A model generated the notes under the pieces. It was not told where the DNA came from. It saw only the letters and a list, made by a program, of their open reading frames with translations, and did no database searches. 64,000 nucleotides of DNA from Mucilaginibacter sp. dw_454. Its GTDB lineage: Bacteria; Bacteroidota; Bacteroidia; Sphingobacteriales; Sphingobacteriaceae. Position 1 is the stretch's first letter; every line of letters starts with the position of its first letter. The position numbers and the translations under genes are program-made. Below are positions 9,042 to 15,890 of the stretch, piece after piece. The stretch lies in assembly GCF_018449775.1 (NCBI RefSeq), contig NZ_JAAVVB010000007.1:212045-276044 (forward strand), written 5' to 3'.

Positions 9042-9225
9042 CGGGCATCAGCCTGTGCCACCAGCTTGGCCGTATCCCGTCATCGATTATCGGGCCCGGC
9101 ACGAAGTGTCCGAAGAACGGCTCGAAGGCCGGTTCCAGGTCTACAGGCGACTCGAAGAGGTGCCAGCCCCTGCCACGCTGCTCCCACTGGTAGAACTGCT
9201 CGGTAAGTGCCTTGCGGTATTCCAT
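8953..9225 (-). CDS. Small protein overlapping the coupling ATPase gene
   Basis: The protein is 90 residues. It has a Trp/aromatic-rich motif (FYQWEQRGRGWHLFESPVDL, then PAFEPFF) that in other genomes I recall at or near the N-terminus of VirD4-like proteins, so it may be a split-off or coupled N-terminal module of the ATPase. The ATG at 9225 comes one base after the stop of the preceding gene, and the frame ends 89 bases inside the ATPase gene in another frame. This tight packing supports a real translated gene. The Pro-rich tail (TIPDPPQPL) is probably disordered. Confidence 0.65.
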   Translation of the reverse strand: MEYRKALTEQFYQWEQRGRGWHLFESPVDLEPAFEPFFGHFVPGPIIDDGIRPSWWHRLMPGATTAATDSSPTIPDPPQPLAYESSDHGG

Positions 9226-9226
9226 G

Positions 9227-9697
9227 CTACGACAGGTGCTGTTGCGCCAGCGGCGCTGTTGGTCGGATGCCGTGCGTCGGCTGCACGGTAGCGGAGAGTT
9301 CGGTGATGATGTCGTTCACGCTGTTCTGGAACATCAGGCGCGTGTCCTTCCTGAACATGGTCTTTTCCTTGTCCTCGAAAAGCGCGCTCATAATCCTGCT
9401 TACGAAAAGCCATTCCAGGAAGCCGGAGCGCTCGTACTGGAACCACCACGTGATGAAGAAGCTCCTGCCGAACGGGGCGGCGCAGACGTAGTACACGTAG
9501 CTGCGGTAGCAGATGACGAGATATTCGCGCTTTACGCTGAAGATGCCGGAGGTGGACAGGTTCGCACGGTAGACCTGCACGTCCGCGGGATACTCGTATG
9601 ACTTTATCCTTTCCTCGAGCTTCTTGTAGAACTCCTTGGTTGAGAGCTGGAGGTCGGCAAAGTGCCGGTAGGTGTGGTTGAGAGTTGTTGTCGACAT
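9227..9697 (-). CDS. Unrecognised protein, first gene of the coupling-ATPase operon
   Basis: The protein is 156 residues. The N-terminal half is mixed alpha/beta with many Tyr (VKREYLVICYRSYVYYVCAAPFG). A short hydrophobic, Trp-rich stretch follows (SFFITWWFQYERSGFLEWLF), which might associate with the membrane but is too charged to be a clear span. The stop is one base from the start of the next gene, so the three genes on this strand form one operon. A role beside the coupling ATPase is inferred from position only. Confidence 0.6.
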   Translation of the reverse strand: MSTTTLNHTYRHFADLQLSTKEFYKKLEERIKSYEYPADVQVYRANLSTSGIFSVKREYLVICYRSYVYYVCAAPFGRSFFITWWFQYERSGFLEWLFVSRIMSALFEDKEKTMFRKDTRLMFQNSVNDIITELSATVQPTHGIRPTAPLAQQHLS

Positions 9698-9820
9698 TTT
9701 GAAGGTTTTTGGTTGTTGCTTGATATAAAGCTACTTACAACAATTTAAAATTCCAAATGCTTGTTTTTTACAACCTGCATCTCTAACTTTAATTAAGTTT
9801 TAACCTAAGCCGTCATTCGC

Positions 9821-10102
9821 ATGGACCCTTTTTACCAACAGCCCTATTCGTTCCCGCACCTGCACTGGAACTGGAATCTTCTCGAACTCATGATGACTCA
9901 CCCGATACTGGGCCTAATACTGGGCGTGCTGCTTCTTCGCGGCGTGTTCCGCTGGTTCTTGGGCATAAAGAGGCTGAGCAGCAAGCAGGATCGATATATG
10001 GAACTGCTCGAGGAGCACAACGCCCTGCTGAGGAGGCAAAACGACATGCTGTCGCGGCACGACAGCGTGCTCGGCAAGCTCGGCGAAAAGTACCTTTCCT
10101 AA
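9821..10102 (+). CDS. Small single-pass membrane protein with coiled coil
   Basis: The protein is 93 residues. It has an aromatic N-terminus, one membrane segment (about residues 28-50, HPILGLILGVLLLRGVFRWFL) and a charged helical tail (about 55-90) with heptad-like Leu spacing (YMELLEEHNALLRRQNDMLSRH) that should form a coiled coil in the cytoplasm. It is divergent from the coupling-ATPase operon across 123 bases. I do not recognise the family. A membrane anchor or inner-membrane accessory of the transfer module is a guess. Confidence 0.6.
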   Translation: MDPFYQQPYSFPHLHWNWNLLELMMTHPILGLILGVLLLRGVFRWFLGIKRLSSKQDRYMELLEEHNALLRRQNDMLSRHDSVLGKLGEKYLS

Positions 10103-10603
10103 CGGCGCACGATATCCCCAACATGACGGCGCAGCCGGCGTGCTGGGGATTCGGCGCAACGCCTCGCAGCGCGAGCCGTAAAGAGGCGGCGCAGAGCAAC
10201 GGAGCCGACTGCGAGCTGAGGGAAACGTCCTTGCAGGGGCAGCGGAGCGACTGCAAGGTATGTCTTACACAAGCAGGACAAGTCAGTGTGCGCCGTGGGG
10301 GCTGCTGGCGCGCGGAGTGGCGCATACTACTTGGCCAGCGCAGCGTTTCCCGATTGAGCAGGCGAGCCTAACACGAAACCTGCTTGGGTTTTCAGGAGCG
10401 CGCAAAGCAAGCGCTGAAAAGACAAAGGCAAGGTTTATGAAACGAGCGCAATCGCGATGAAAAATCATGACAGGAAAAAAGCATCGGCGCTTGTGGCACT
10501 GACTGAATAGTGGGTGCCACAAGCGTCCATGCCCTGGCGTTATTTTTTATGTGATTGCGGTGAGTGAAATACCTTTTTTCCTCCTATGAACTAGAAAAAG
10601 GTA
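10103..10603. other. Non-coding, hairpin-rich stretch (possible transfer-origin-like region)
   Basis: No gene is supported over 500 bases. Two clear hairpins are visible. One is CCTTGCAG (10229-10236) against CTGCAAGG (10251-10258), 8 bp with a 14-base loop. The other is CGCTTGTGGCAC (10488-10499) against GTGCCACAAGCG (10514-10525), 12 bp with a 14-base loop. The region is full of short GCGGAGCGA-like words, as seen in non-coding parts of Bacteroidota mobile elements. Without a relaxase gene nearby, an oriT assignment is only a suggestion. Confidence 0.4.
10488..10525. repeat. 12-bp perfect inverted repeat with 14-base loop
   Basis: The arms are CGCTTGTGGCAC and its exact complement. There is no T-run directly after either arm, so it is not a standard intrinsic terminator. 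The position is between the small membrane protein and the AT-rich methyltransferase. Confidence 0.75.
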
Positions 10604-11296
10604 CTAATTGTTATGCTTTTTTAATATTAGGACGTTATGTTTATGATAGATTTTATAGGTTAGATTTGTTCTATAACGCTTTTCTAAAATAGATGTCAAT
10701 TTACATTTTTGCTTTTTATTGCATTTTAATGAACTCAAAACCGAATTATATATATCGTTTTTACAAGTTGAACTTTCTATGCTGGTTATTGTTTTATATT
10801 GCAATTTCCCAAATAACTCTAATATTTTAATGAGTTCGATATATTTTTCATTTTCAAACGCTTGTAGTTTGGTCTCGAAAATTTCAGATTTGATATTACG
10901 AAGACTATCTGTAACGCCCTTGAAAGTAATGATAATTAGATATCCATTTTCGCTAACCAAATCCCACGCCTGTTTAATAAAATTATGGTATTTGTGTTTG
11001 TTTTCTGGGATCGAATGAGATAACAAGACCAACGTCCACTTTTTTTTAATAGAACATGGGAATGTTTTGTTGATAACTGGTATATCAACTGATCGTAAGC
11101 TTTCTGCTTTTCTTTTATCTTTTTCAACTGCTAAGTATGAACGAACAGATTCCTTAAACGCGAGTGCTGTAGCTGAACTACCTGCACCGATATCAAGCAT
11201 AGTATCAATATTTTTAGTTTCAAGAAATTTGGAAATAAAGCCCTTTATAATGACTTTTTGATTGTTTCTATAATTTTCGGAAACAATAACCTTCAC
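10604..11296 (-). CDS. AT-rich class I SAM-dependent methyltransferase-like protein
   Basis: The protein is 230 residues. It has a SAM-binding motif I (MLDIGAGSSATALAF, about residues 34-48), an acidic motif II position (LAVEKDKRKA) and a later strand YLIIITFKG, the order of Rossmann-fold methyltransferases. The substrate is unknown, and no DNA-methylase NPPY or SPPY motif is seen. The gene and its flanks are far more AT-rich and Lys/Asn/Ile-rich than the rest of the island, so it was probably acquired separately. It is divergent from the gene at 11411. Confidence 0.65.
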   Translation of the reverse strand: MKVIVSENYRNNQKVIIKGFISKFLETKNIDTMLDIGAGSSATALAFKESVRSYLAVEKDKRKAESLRSVDIPVINKTFPCSIKKKWTLVLLSHSIPENKHKYHNFIKQAWDLVSENGYLIIITFKGVTDSLRNIKSEIFETKLQAFENEKYIELIKILELFGKLQYKTITSIESSTCKNDIYNSVLSSLKCNKKQKCKLTSILEKRYRTNLTYKIYHKHNVLILKKHNN

Positions 11297-11410
11297 TAAG
11301 AATATTATATCATTGATTTTATGAAAGTCAAAATGGTTAATTAATTATTTTTTATGGCTCTTTGAAATGATAATCGATATTTTTATATTAGTTAATAAAT
11401 TGAAAATCAA

Positions 11411-11764
11411 ATGGAAGCACAGGTTTTATCCAAGCGACTGGTTGACATCGGAGATGTTGAACCATTGAATGAAAATGACTTACCGGTTATGGGTGAGATT
11501 TATGACGTTTTAAGAAGGCATAATGCTTTGCAAAGGTTTGGGGTAACGTTGTTACATGAACATTTTGAGGTCGCGGACGACGAAGTACTTATAGAAATGA
11601 CTGACAGAAAAACAAGAATTCAAACAATCACGCCCGTTGATAAAAATAGTCCCCTGCTGGTAGATGCTATAGAAACTTGTTGGAGATTAGATACAGGTTT
11701 TCCTGTACAAGCATGTAGTTGTGTTAAATATGGGGACGACCACTCACATCAAAGTAGAGGCTAG
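11411..11764 (+). CDS. Unrecognised small acidic protein
   Basis: The protein is 117 residues. It has a conserved-looking core (LQRFGVTLLHEHFEVADDEVLIEMTD) and C-terminal Cys/His residues (QACSCVKYGDDHSHQ) that could bind metal. I do not recognise the family. It starts after an AT-rich stretch and ends by overlapping the convergent ATPase gene by four bases. It faces away from the methyltransferase gene and might work with it, but nothing in the sequence proves this. Confidence 0.55.
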   Translation: MEAQVLSKRLVDIGDVEPLNENDLPVMGEIYDVLRRHNALQRFGVTLLHEHFEVADDEVLIEMTDRKTRIQTITPVDKNSPLLVDAIETCWRLDTGFPVQACSCVKYGDDHSHQSRG

Positions 11765-12984
11765 CTTTCATTACTCTCTATGTCTATTATTTTAGCACTA
11801 AACGGTTTACTGCTTAATCCATCAATTAGTAGTTTTATATAAACTGCAAATCGTCCCTGGCAAACAAAATCACTTTGTTTAAAAACGGGATAAAACTCCT
11901 GTTCCATTATTTTTCCGTCGCTTGCACTGAGGCGAAACGCAATCACTGTTCCTGCATTTCCGAGTATCGCGCTACATACATCCTCGGATAATTGCTCTAA
12001 ATACTGGTGTGCTAAAAACAAAGAGACGTGGTATTTTCGCACCTCAGATAACATATTGGCAAAAGATGTTGTTATAAAGCTATGGCACTCATCTATATAT
12101 ACCATAAAAGGCTTACGTTGGTCTGGTGAAAACCTTGCTCTCCGCATTGCCGCCGCCTGTATTGCGGTAGTCAAAAGACTTCCCAATATTTGCGACACAT
12201 CTTCCCCGATTAATCCTTTGCTCAAGTTACAGACAAGAATTTTGCTTTCATTCATTATTTTGTCCATGTCTAACGTTTCCTGCTGTCCAACTATCTCGCG
12301 CAACACTGTGTTCGATTGGAACACCCCCGCTTTGTTGAGAATCGGCATGATTACGTCGGTCCTCAGCGTCGGCGAATACCTATCGTATTCGTTATGCCAG
12401 AAAGAGAGAATTGCGGCATCTTCCGTGTAATGCAGTATCAGGTTCCTGTACTGCGGGTCTAGCAGCAGCGGAGTTATGTCTAGCAGCGTGGCTGTCGGAT
12501 AGTCCAGCAGCGTTAGAATGCAGTATTTCAATACGTACTCGAGACGTACGCCCCAGCTGTCGCTCCATATCTTCTTGAACGACATGACTATTTCCGATGC
12601 TATGACGTGTCGTTGCTCTTTTGGCACGTCGTGCAGCGGGTTAAAGCCCGTGCGGTGGGCTGGCTCGGTTGCATCGAAGTAGATGATATCCTTCTTTCGG
12701 TGTTCTGGAATCTCCTCGAGGAGCTTCAGGCATGCGTCGCCGTGCGGCTCTATAAGACATACTCCGTAGTTCTTGTATATGTCGTCAATCGCCATGTTAA
12801 GCAATAGGGTCGTTTTACCAACCCCTGTCTTTCCGAGCACGTAAATGTGGCTATATCGGTCTTGCAGCTTGATGCCGAACAGTTGGTTTGCGTTTCGCCA
12901 GTTGGTGTAGCCTATGGGGGTGAATGGTTTTGAATGGTCATGCACTAAGGCATGATAGAAAAAATACTGCTGGTAAGGTAGCAA
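11761..12984 (-). CDS. Second VirD4/HerA-like coupling ATPase
   Basis: The protein is 407 residues with a TTG start; a stop lies upstream in frame, so no longer start exists. Walker A is LGKTGVGKTT (about residues 50-59), followed by EPHGDA, and Walker B is YIDECHSF with the AHQYLEQL segment after it. It aligns in motif order with the ATPase core of the 920-residue protein at 6279-9041 but lacks its N-terminal region and nuclease-like tail. It is a DNA-translocating or transfer-coupling ATPase by family. It ends convergent with 11411-11764. Confidence 0.75.
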   Translation of the reverse strand: MLPYQQYFFYHALVHDHSKPFTPIGYTNWRNANQLFGIKLQDRYSHIYVLGKTGVGKTTLLLNMAIDDIYKNYGVCLIEPHGDACLKLLEEIPEHRKKDIIYFDATEPAHRTGFNPLHDVPKEQRHVIASEIVMSFKKIWSDSWGVRLEYVLKYCILTLLDYPTATLLDITPLLLDPQYRNLILHYTEDAAILSFWHNEYDRYSPTLRTDVIMPILNKAGVFQSNTVLREIVGQQETLDMDKIMNESKILVCNLSKGLIGEDVSQILGSLLTTAIQAAAMRRARFSPDQRKPFMVYIDECHSFITTSFANMLSEVRKYHVSLFLAHQYLEQLSEDVCSAILGNAGTVIAFRLSASDGKIMEQEFYPVFKQSDFVCQGRFAVYIKLLIDGLSSKPFSAKIIDIESNES

Positions 12985-13075
12985 TGTAAAAAGGTGGATT
13001 TATACGGCCTGTGCTTCACTACCAAAAGTTGCCTTCGAAGACCATACTGTTTGTATTCCTCAAAAAGATTATGCT

Positions 13076-13276
13076 ATGCTGAATCCGCTAGACAACAGAC
13101 AAAAGAACAACGTACCAAAAGCGGAGCCTTGCTGTCTGTTGTCTAGCAACACAGACGTTGTGCAGGGTTCCGCTTTTGGTTTTCCGGAGGTGGAGCGGTC
13201 GGTCGAGGAACAGATTGACCTATTGGCGCAGATAATTGTAACGGCTTATTTCTACAGAAAGCGAAACACAAACTAA
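13076..13276 (+). CDS. Small ORF upstream of the startless serine recombinase
   Basis: The frame encodes up to 66 residues. The first 35 residues are read across the inverted repeats at 13087-13180 and look non-conserved, while the end (VERSVEEQIDLLAQIIVTAYFYRK) looks like a real helical protein. In-frame GTG codons at 13160 and 13190 are alternative starts. Its TAA at 13274-13276 lies within the open recombinase frame, which is shifted by +1. This may be a leader gene that controls, or is fused by frameshift to, the recombinase. Confidence 0.5.
   Translation: MLNPLDNRQKNNVPKAEPCCLLSSNTDVVQGSAFGFPEVERSVEEQIDLLAQIIVTAYFYRKRNTN
13087..13180. repeat. Interlocking inverted repeats able to form alternative hairpins
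   Basis: Arm A (13087-13101, GCTAGACAACAGACA) is perfectly complementary to 13133-13147. Arm B (13114-13125, ACCAAAAGCGGA) is perfectly complementary to 13169-13180, and as RNA this helix extends to 19 pairs (13114-13132 with 13162-13180) with two G-U pairs. A-A' and B-B' cross, so they exclude each other or form a pseudoknot. A small hairpin (GTCTG...CAGAC) can form inside B-B'. This is the layout of an attenuator or riboregulator, or of a recombination site. Confidence 0.7.
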
Positions 13277-14882
13277 CGCCGCGAAGCGCGCCGTCATATA
13301 CTGCCGGGTATCCACCAGGGAGCAGGTTGACGAGGGAAACTCTCTTGTATCGCAGGAGCGTATTTGCCGCGAGTACGCGGAACAGGAAGGATATGACATA
13401 GCTGAAATATTCATCGAAAAGGGAGAGAGCGCCAAAACGGCGGATAGAAAACAGCTGCAACAGATGCTCGCCTTCTGCGAAAGCAGGAAGAACGGAATTA
13501 ATGCGGTGATAGCCTACAAGGTTGACCGCATTAGCAGAAACATCGCAGATTATAGCCACATCAAGGTACGACTAAAGAGGAGAGACATACAAATCAAGTC
13601 AGTAACTGAGTACTTTGAGGACACCCCTGCCGGCCGCTTTATGGAGAACATAATCGCTAACGTCAGCCAGTTCGACAACGAGGTGCGAACCGAGCGGTCT
13701 GTGGGCGGCATGAAGGAAGCGGTACAGGAAGGGCGCTACGTATGGAAGGCGCCTATTGGTTATGAAAATATAAGGATAGACAAGGCCACGATAGCGCCAA
13801 GCCATGCCGCGCCGCTCGTTCTCGAAGCGTTTGAAATGATCGCGGAGCGACTGTATTCGACGGAAGTGGTTCGATTACTTATGGCCGAAAAGGGGCTGGC
13901 TGACAGAATCGGCAACCCGATCAACCACGCGTATTTTTACCGATTGCTGCGAAATCCATTATATAAGGGGGTAATCGAGAAATTCGGCATGACGGTGCAG
14001 GGGACCTTCGAAGCCATTTTGCCCGTCGATCTTTTTGAAACGGTGCAGGGCATATTGAAAGGTAAGAAAAACAAAACGCGGCATTATTTGAAGGAAAACC
14101 CGGACTTTCCTCTTCGCCGATTCATAAAGCACGAGACCGGCAAGCTGCTGGTAGGCTATTGGTCAAAAGGAAAGACGAAACGCTATCCATATTACTCGTT
14201 CGGACTACCAAACACGACCATAAGGAAAGAAGCCTTGGAACAAAAGTTTTTAGACCTGTTGCAAACTCTGGCTTTTGACACTGCCCACATAAATTTGCTC
14301 CGGGAAGCGCTGGAGAAGCATTTCGGATTGCAGGAAAATAATAGCGCGTTGGCCGCGGTGGCGATCAAAAAAAGGATTGAAGAAATAAACACGCAGATAG
14401 ATAAGTTCCTAAATTTAATCGGCAGCACCACGATAAAGGAGGACACGTTAACCCTAAGAATAAAACACCTGGAAGCTGAACTGGACGAATTAAAGACCCA
14501 ATTGTATGTCGGCAAAGCGAATGAAGTAAGCATTGCTGAACTAATGCGAGATGCCGTTGAAATATTGAAAGCGCCTCATGTATTTTGGCAGTCCGGCACT
14601 TTGGAAATAAGGAAACTCTTTCAAGAGTTCGTTTTTACCAAGGGTGTATTATGGGATGGCAATATTTTACGAACACCGAAAATAGCCAGTGTTTTTAAAG
14701 TAAAAGAGGTGTTTGACGATGGTAAATCGTCTAGAGTGGACTCTGGGCTCCCAGAAAAAAACACCCTGTCAACCGATACATTTACTTTACTGTATGATGA
14801 CCTCTTGGAAAACAGAGGGTTTTGGGAGGCGGTAAGGGGCGATTTAATAAGGGTTAGGCAAATAACTAAGAAACAAGCCTGA
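13242..14882 (+). CDS. Serine recombinase lacking a recognisable start codon
   Basis: The resolvase/invertase domain is complete only if read from about 13284 (KRAVIYCRVSTREQ). The catalytic Ser is codon 13311-13313, followed by GNSLVSQERICREYAEQEGY and DRISRNIADY. The frame is open from 13242, but no ATG, GTG or TTG occurs before 13464, which lies beyond the active site. A recombinase domain follows, then a region where the usual zinc-ribbon Cys are replaced (RRFIKHETGKLLVGYWSKG), and a coiled coil. Translation may need a +1 frameshift from 13076-13276 or a rare start such as ATT (13248); otherwise the gene is dead. Total open length is about 546 codons. Confidence 0.7.
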   Translation, partial: RLISTESETQTNAAKRAVIYCRVSTREQVDEGNSLVSQERICREYAEQEGYDIAEIFIEKGESAKTADRKQLQQMLAFCESRKNGINAVIAYKVDRISRNIADYSHIKVRLKRRDIQIKSVTEYFEDTPAGRFMENIIANVSQFDNEVRTERSVGGMKEAVQEGRYVWKAPIGYENIRIDKATIAPSHAAPLVLEAFEMIAERLYSTEVVRLLMAEKGLADRIGNPINHAYFYRLLRNPLYKGVIEKFGMTVQGTFEAILPVDLFETVQGILKGKKNKTRHYLKENPDFPLRRFIKHETGKLLVGYWSKGKTKRYPYYSFGLPNTTIRKEALEQKFLDLLQTLAFDTAHINLLREALEKHFGLQENNSALAAVAIKKRIEEINTQIDKFLNLIGSTTIKEDTLTLRIKHLEAELDELKTQLYVGKANEVSIAELMRDAVEILKAPHVFWQSGTLEIRKLFQEFVFTKGVLWDGNILRTPKIASVFKVKEVFDDGKSSRVDSGLPEKNTLSTDTFTLLYDDLLENRGFWEAVRGDLIRVRQITKKQA

Positions 14883-14941
14883 AAACAACACGGATACATG
14901 TCCACAGTGCGTGTAGTTTCAAGAGTTAATCAGGGCGTCAT

Positions 14942-15856
14942 TTATAAGCCAGTTAATACTTCATAAGAGAATGTTACGTGCGGTGGAATATATTCGGTAG
15001 AGTTAACTTCGCTCTGCACTTCATCAATGGTGATTATGCAAAGTAGGCCATGGGTGTTCATTAGAACAACGCTTTGACCGACGACAGGCTCGGCAGCACG
15101 AGCCGGTGTTAAGAATGAATCAACGGCTTGTCGATCATAATTCGGTATTGTGATTAAGCCCAAGGCTTTAAGTTCGTTATCAAAGTAAACGTAAATGCTA
15201 TTATGACTACGCTCAGCGAATTTAATTTTAAACTCAAACTCGCCTTGACCTACAGTAAAATACCTTTGATTTTTATGTTGAAACGTGATGCGCCCATTTA
15301 GGGCCGGGTTCGCGTAATTCGCGGGATTACGCAGGGCATCGGCGCGTTCGATTCTTGTCGCTCGCTTGCGAATTTCTGCCAACGTCACTGCATTTGCCTT
15401 ATTGGCTGGCAAGCCTTCAACCCACCGCCAAACAGCGTCAACTTGCGCTGCTCCTGCAAACTCGTTTTTTTCGGGACGGGCGTTAAAGTTGAAGCCTTTG
15501 GGATTATGGCCTATGAGCCAAGCGGGCAACTTGTTTTCAGGATTTCGGACAAAGACTACTGACAGCCAATTAGCGGGTTTATTGCTGAAGACACCACCAA
15601 TCCATTTATTCTCAATGCCAACCCCTGAATCTGGCATATCGTTCGCACGGGAGACGTAATTCTCGTCTATAATTAATAAAACATGAGAAGAGTCTGTTAT
15701 CTCCTGCATAAAACCGCTGAGGCTGGAACCGTAGTCTACCGTTTCGTCAATCTTCACGTTATAACCAATCAGGTGGAGTTGGCTTGCAAACAGCCGAACC
15801 CATTCGCGATGTTCGGTTGATGTCCATGCGTAGGAGATAAATAAGTCTGCGGCCAT
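14942..15856 (-). CDS. TIR-domain protein with beta-rich C-terminal domain (candidate defence sensor/enzyme)
   Basis: The protein is 304 residues. Residues 1-150 are a TIR fold: the first strand is DLFISYAW, a middle strand is HVLLIIDENYV, and a GVGIENKW motif places Glu82 where TIR NADases have the catalytic Glu. Residues about 175-304 form a beta-rich domain (RYFTVGQGEFEFKIKF, SIYVYFDN) of a kind I recall after bacterial TIR domains, possibly a sensor. Bacterial TIR enzymes cleave NAD or make signal nucleotides in anti-phage immunity. It is second in an operon with the proteasome-fold protein at 15891, 34 bases apart. No membrane segment is seen. Confidence 0.8.
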   Translation of the reverse strand: MAADLFISYAWTSTEHREWVRLFASQLHLIGYNVKIDETVDYGSSLSGFMQEITDSSHVLLIIDENYVSRANDMPDSGVGIENKWIGGVFSNKPANWLSVVFVRNPENKLPAWLIGHNPKGFNFNARPEKNEFAGAAQVDAVWRWVEGLPANKANAVTLAEIRKRATRIERADALRNPANYANPALNGRITFQHKNQRYFTVGQGEFEFKIKFAERSHNSIYVYFDNELKALGLITIPNYDRQAVDSFLTPARAAEPVVGQSVVLMNTHGLLCIITIDEVQSEVNSTEYIPPHVTFSYEVLTGL

Positions 15857-15890
15857 AGGTACTTACATATTACTGAAAAACCAATTTGTA

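Noticed and set aside
13087..13180. Integron attC site
   Set aside because: The GTTRRRY core words are not in place and no integron integrase is present; an RNA switch or other dyad is more likely.
13087..13180. Plain intrinsic terminator
   Set aside because: The B-B' stem is followed by only four T, and the crossing A-A' pair would be unexplained.
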